Origin: Takakia lepidozioides
Lineage: Eukaryota > Streptophyta > Takakiopsida > Takakiales > Takakiaceae
Length of the DNA stretch: 60,000 bases
Direction of reading: 5' to 3'
Assembly (NCBI GenBank): GCA_030704615.1
Contig: CM060733.1
Coordinates: forward strand, 12,836,001 to 12,896,000
The translations under genes and the position numbers were made by a program. Below the pieces are notes generated by a model. That model was not told the origin of the DNA and searched no databases. It saw nothing but the letters and a program-made list of their open reading frames with translations. Below are positions 56,435 to 60,000 of the stretch, piece by piece. Position 1 is the first letter of the stretch. Every line of letters starts with the position of its first letter.

Positions 56435-58727
56435 TTGGCGGCCGTTGGTGTCATTTCTGCATTCTGTGTCTCCTCATTTGCATTGCTCGTACTTAGGGGG
56501 GTTTATAGGGTCTGGGCGCAAGATGCTATGGGTCACAAGTGTAAGGTGTGTAATGCCTTGGAGCCACCAACACCTCCGCTGCACTATAAGAGGGTTGTTG
56601 AGGTGGTCACTCAGTGGGCGTTGATTGAGCAGCATTGTACTGAGGGGCAATTGAGGGACATTTTGGGTTTGTTGTGTGAGGAGTACTTGCTTTCTTTGCC
56701 TCAACCTTCGCGCGCGCAGCGGTGGCCGAAGCATCCTCGTCCTGTGGATTTTTGCTTTGCATTTAGAAGGCATGTTAGTTTGATTTTGGGGTGGAAAGAG
56801 AGAAGGGATGAAGGTAACAAAGAGGGCTTTAGTGAGGCTGTGAATGCTGTGCTTAGAGAGGATGTCTGGCCAGATGAGGACAGTCGAACAAATGAGGGAT
56901 GCAGCGCGCCAGAAGCGGGAAAGGCCTGCGGGCAAGGAGAATTCGCCTCCTCATCGACCACATGTGAGGAGAAGAATTGTGAGAAGAAGGAGTGATACGG
57001 GGTGCACAATGGGCGGTAGCGCACAAATGCAATTCACCGCGGGTGACTGTGCGCCTCCCGCTAACTCCTACAGGTCTCCTCTTCGTGCGTTGTCTTTCAA
57101 TTTGCAGGGCTCTTCCCATGCGGGGCCCAATTTGGATGCTAGTGGTTTAGACTTGTTGGATTGTGGAAATGGGGATGTGGAGATGGGGCTTATGGAGGGA
57201 TATAAGGGCGATTCATGTGAGGAAATGGACTGGGAGAGTGATGGGCCTGCCGAGGAGGTTGACGAGGTGAGTGAAGAGGCTTTTGCAGCTTTGTTCGCTC
57301 CTGCAAGTTGGGAGTGCCGAGAAACTGCCTTTTGCAGTGATAGAGAAAAATTCACTAGTCCCCCACTTGGACCCATGCTGCGGCGGATTTTTGGGAATTG
57401 TTCCCTGTGGAATTGTTTTTCAAGTTGTTCTGGTCCCAAGCAACCTTGCTGCGAATTTGTCGAGAGACCAATCGTTACGCGGCGGAGAGGGTGACGTCTG
57501 GAACTCGAGGTGGTGCTTCTTGGAGGCCATTGGTTGTGCCAGAGCTACTTGCCCGGCTTGGTGTGTGTTTGTTCATGGGGATAAAGAGGCTGCCAAACAT
57601 CCGCTGCTACTGGCCGCTGCTACTGGCAGCAGATTGAGGTATTCTTTGCATGCCCTGTCATCATGAAGGTCATGACAAGAGATCGTTATGAAGTAATCTT
57701 ACGTTGCTTGCATTTGGTGGATAACTCGACGTTGGTGTCTGATCGTAGCAGTCCTGCATTTGACAAAATTGGGAAAGTGAGATTGGCATGTAAAGACATT
57801 GCCAGTGCCTGCAAACGGCATTGGAACCTGCACAAATTGTTGATAGTTGAAGAGATTATGATAAGGTGCAAGGGTAAGTATTGTGCTATACGACAATATA
57901 TGCCTTAAAAGCCATGCAAGTGGGGCATCAAAGTGTGGGCCCTTGCAGACGCAGTCAGTAGCTATGTGTATGATTTTGATGTCTACTGTGGCAAGAATGG
58001 GGGCCCCCTGGGCATCAGGAAGAAGTCTGGCAAAGGTGAAGGATATGATGTGGTTTGGAGGCTAGTGTCTCCATTGCATGGACTTGGCCATGTGGTGATG
58101 ACTGACAATTACTTCACATCACCAAGGTTGTTGTATGACTGTCAGGGTCAATAGAAAGGGATTGCCTCCTTCCTTGACATGCTTGTCCAAGTTCAAGACT
58201 GCCAAACAAGGGGACACATGGTGGCGTATGCACCGCAACCGACAAGTTGTTGCTTGTTTGTGGTGGGATAAGAAAGACATGTTCATGGTGTCATCCGCAT
58301 CTCGGCCAACATCTGGTCCGAATTCACCTGCGACGGTGCGAAGGTTTGTGGGGAATGCCAGGGTGCAGGTGCCTTCTGTTCCAATGCATGTTCAATACAC
58401 AAACTTACATGCGTGGTGTAGATGTACAAGACCAGATGCGAGCTAAATATAGCATGCAGTTGAAGACTCATAAATGGTGGCATAGAGTGTTTTTTTTCCT
58501 TGTGGACACCACGATTGTGAATTCTTACATCTTGCATGTCTATCACATGCGAGCGAGGGGGTCGCGTCCCCTGACCCATCTGGAGTTCTCGTTGGCCTTG
58601 GCACACGCTCTTACAGCTCCTGGCAGGCTGCCTGTGCGTCCGGTTCGTGCATCCGTGTTAGCGACAGAGCCTGCCTACTGGCATTCCACTTTGCACAGCT
58701 CGCTTCCAATATGTCTTGCTCGTTGGT
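56435..58727 (+). pseudogene. piggyBac-type transposase remnant 2
   Basis: An N-terminal frame at 56,435-56,995 (GHKCKVCNALEPPTPPLHY) and an overlapping one at 56,844-57,494 (basic, then acidic: EEMDWESDGPAEEVDE) are followed in a third frame by FPVELFFKLFWSQATLL and GVCLFMGIKRLPNIRCYW (57,398-57,637). 57,663-57,908 has RDRYEVILRCLHLVDNS and KLLIVEEIMIRCKGKYC. 57,909-58,154 has WGIKVWALADAVSSYVYDF and VVMTDNYFTSPRLLYDC, with the second catalytic Asp. The last block, about 58,405-58,727, has MRGVDVQDQMRAKYSMQL with the third Asp. The first catalytic Asp position is Glu (VEEIMIR for the usual VDEMMIR). At least three frameshifts and stops are present; introns explain some perhaps, not all. Confidence 0.85.
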
Positions 58728-58886
58728 GATTGGCCTCGGGTCCTGAAGCACACCGCGTATGTTGTCGAGAGCGTCGTGTGTGCATCCGCTATGGGTTGCG
58801 TACCCACTACTTCTGTCCCCAATGCGAGGATGCATTCATGTGTCTTGGCAATTGTTGGCGTGAGGCACGTCAACTCCGGGGTCGAT

Positions 58887-59003
58887 GAACATGTGGGTGT
58901 GTGTGTGTGTGTAGGTGGGAACCGCATCTGCAGGTGTTTGATGATGCTATGCTGGCCTCAGGACATGGCGGATATAGTGTGTGGGTGTGTGTGTGTGTGG
59001 GGG
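58887..59003. repeat. Two GT microsatellites
   Basis: Short (GT)n runs at about 58,892-58,912 and 58,979-59,001, inside the 3' part of piggyBac-like transposon 2. They give long but meaningless open frames rich in Val and Cys. Confidence 0.8.
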
Positions 59004-59867
59004 GGAACTGTCTGCATATGTGGGCATATCAGGGGGTTCGACTCCCCCTAAGTCGGGCTTATCCCATGTCTGCTGAGTTCACCATGTCTGGTGGTAGTTG
59101 ACAAGTCCACAAAGAAGGAACCTGATAGTTAGAGTCGGGTGCTTGTGAGGCCCTCCCCAAAATGCCGAGGAACGTCGGGACGGCTCGAATGAGTTGGCCC
59201 TGGCAAATGATGGAAATCCCCAACGTGGCCCGAAAAACGTCGTCGGATTCAAGCGAAATTCCGGCCACCGATTGCTTGACCTGGAGGAGGCCGGAAATTT
59301 CACAAAATCCCACATCCCAAATGCAATTTAGAGTATTTTTGGGAAATTCTTGGGCAGGCTTGTGTAATTCTTGGCCTATGAGGGACTGACCGTTGGAATT
59401 CCCAATTGAAGGAGAATTTGGGGTCCCAATGGGGCTTATACCATTTCCTTTGCAAATTCTCTTTTTGGACCCCCATTCCAGTCACATACAAAGCACCCTC
59501 CCCCTTCCTTTTGGCAGATTGGGGTGAAATTTGGTGTGCTGGTTTGGGGTTGTGCACTTCACAGGAATATAGCTATTTTTCTCCCAGGAAAATTTGGGAT
59601 CATGGATATTTGCTTGGTCAAACATGAACTTTTGCTTTGTTTTTTCCATTTTCCAAAAAATGCACCATCTTCAAATGTTATAATCTCCCAAACTACACGG
59701 TGGAATCTCCCCAAATTTGGAGGACTTGTGCATCTGATAGGTAGAAAGCAGTTTGTACGGTTCATTTACGTGGATGAACGTTAGTGGGCAGGTAGCCGCT
59801 GACGTGTGAGGCTGGGTCCCAGAATTGTCCAAAAACCCAAAAACACCTCTCGTCTTTTAGGGGTTAA

Positions 59868-60000
59868 ACAAGCCGCAAACCGCGAGGGTCTCTAGGCCCA
59901 CGCAAATGCACCTTTGCTCACTCCCGTTCGCCCGGTGAATTTGCCAACGGGAGGCCCCACGTCAGCGAAGGGCTGCACCAGGCACATGAGGCGAACGGTT
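59868..60000. other. Right flank of transposon 2
   Basis: GC-rich single-copy-looking sequence to the window edge; no gene can be judged. Confidence 0.3.

Larger units (their letters stand above)
55563..59863 (+). mobile_element. piggyBac-like transposon 2 with intact ends
   Basis: A 4,301-bp element. Left terminus CCCCTAAACGACGAG (55,563-55,577); right terminus, reverse complement, CCCCTAAAAGACGAG (59,849-59,863); 14 of 15 bases agree. TTAA flanks both ends exactly (55,559-55,562 and 59,864-59,867), the canonical piggyBac target duplication. A sub-terminal palindrome (CCGACCCGAATCGGGTCGG, 55,578-55,596) follows the left end. It encloses a piggyBac-type transposase reading in the plus direction. 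Because the ends are almost perfect while the transposase is frameshifted, it may still be movable by an enzyme from elsewhere. Confidence 0.9.

Noticed and set aside
58716-59051. Cys/Val-rich frames near the end of transposon 2
   Set aside because: They are driven by GT microsatellites and by the 3' non-coding part of the element.
1-60000. CRISPR arrays, bacterial operons, rRNA or viral replication genes
   Set aside because: No regularly spaced repeats with unique spacers, no ribosome-binding-site-led gene strings, and no rRNA sequence; the window has eukaryotic gene structure throughout.

Overview
The window looks like nuclear DNA of a land plant with a large, gene-poor, repeat-rich genome. 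The evidence is intron-rich genes with GT-AG introns, a five-exon orthologue of the plant immunophilin FKBP20-1, a six-exon WAT1/EamA transporter, a leucine aminopeptidase remnant, a short CCCTAAA-type telomere-like tract, and Mutator, CACTA, Ty3/gypsy and Harbinger-type remnants. Two copies of piggyBac-type elements are also present. The sequence alone does not fix the species; a seed-free plant is possible but this is only an impression.

Layout. 1-7 kb is decayed mobile DNA: the end of an unknown open frame, three kinds of tandem repeat, and a broken Mutator-like (MULE) transposase on the minus strand interrupted by repeat tracts. A 1.2 kb non-autonomous piggyBac-like element with TTAA target duplications lies at 7.1-8.4 kb. 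FKBP20-1 (minus, 9.9-12.6 kb) is the best-supported gene; its five exons join in phase to 190 codons. 14-24 kb is AT-rich and mostly non-coding, with a fragment of an acidic protein gene (17.2-17.6 kb) and a leucine aminopeptidase pseudogene (20.2-21.2 kb). A WAT1-type membrane transporter (minus, 24.3-28.4 kb) reconstructs in phase but lacks about 70 residues of the usual family protein. A multi-exon gene of unknown function with a zinc ribbon lies at 30.0-33.8 kb (minus). It is followed by a truncated gypsy polymerase region (33.9-36.0 kb, minus) directly abutting a decayed CACTA-like transposase (36.0-39.5 kb, plus). Two related Harbinger-type MITEs with TTA duplications sit at 41.1-42.1 kb.

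43-60 kb is the most unusual part. A 2-2.4 kb sequence A (43.13-45.56 kb) recurs in inverted orientation as A' (46.89-48.92 kb). The 1.3 kb loop between them, B, recurs inverted as B' (53.33-54.87 kb). B and B' each carry a piggyBac-like terminus, and a frameshifted piggyBac transposase lies just before B'. Arm A' holds an intact 86-residue secreted-peptide gene whose copy in arm A is frameshifted. A separate piggyBac-like element with clean 15-bp terminal inverted repeats and TTAA on both sides occupies 55,563-59,863.

Only FKBP20-1, the WAT1-like gene, the zinc-ribbon gene and the secreted peptide are candidates for living genes. The rest is transposon-derived or non-coding. Exon joins were made by eye from splice consensus and reading phase and have not been tested against transcripts.
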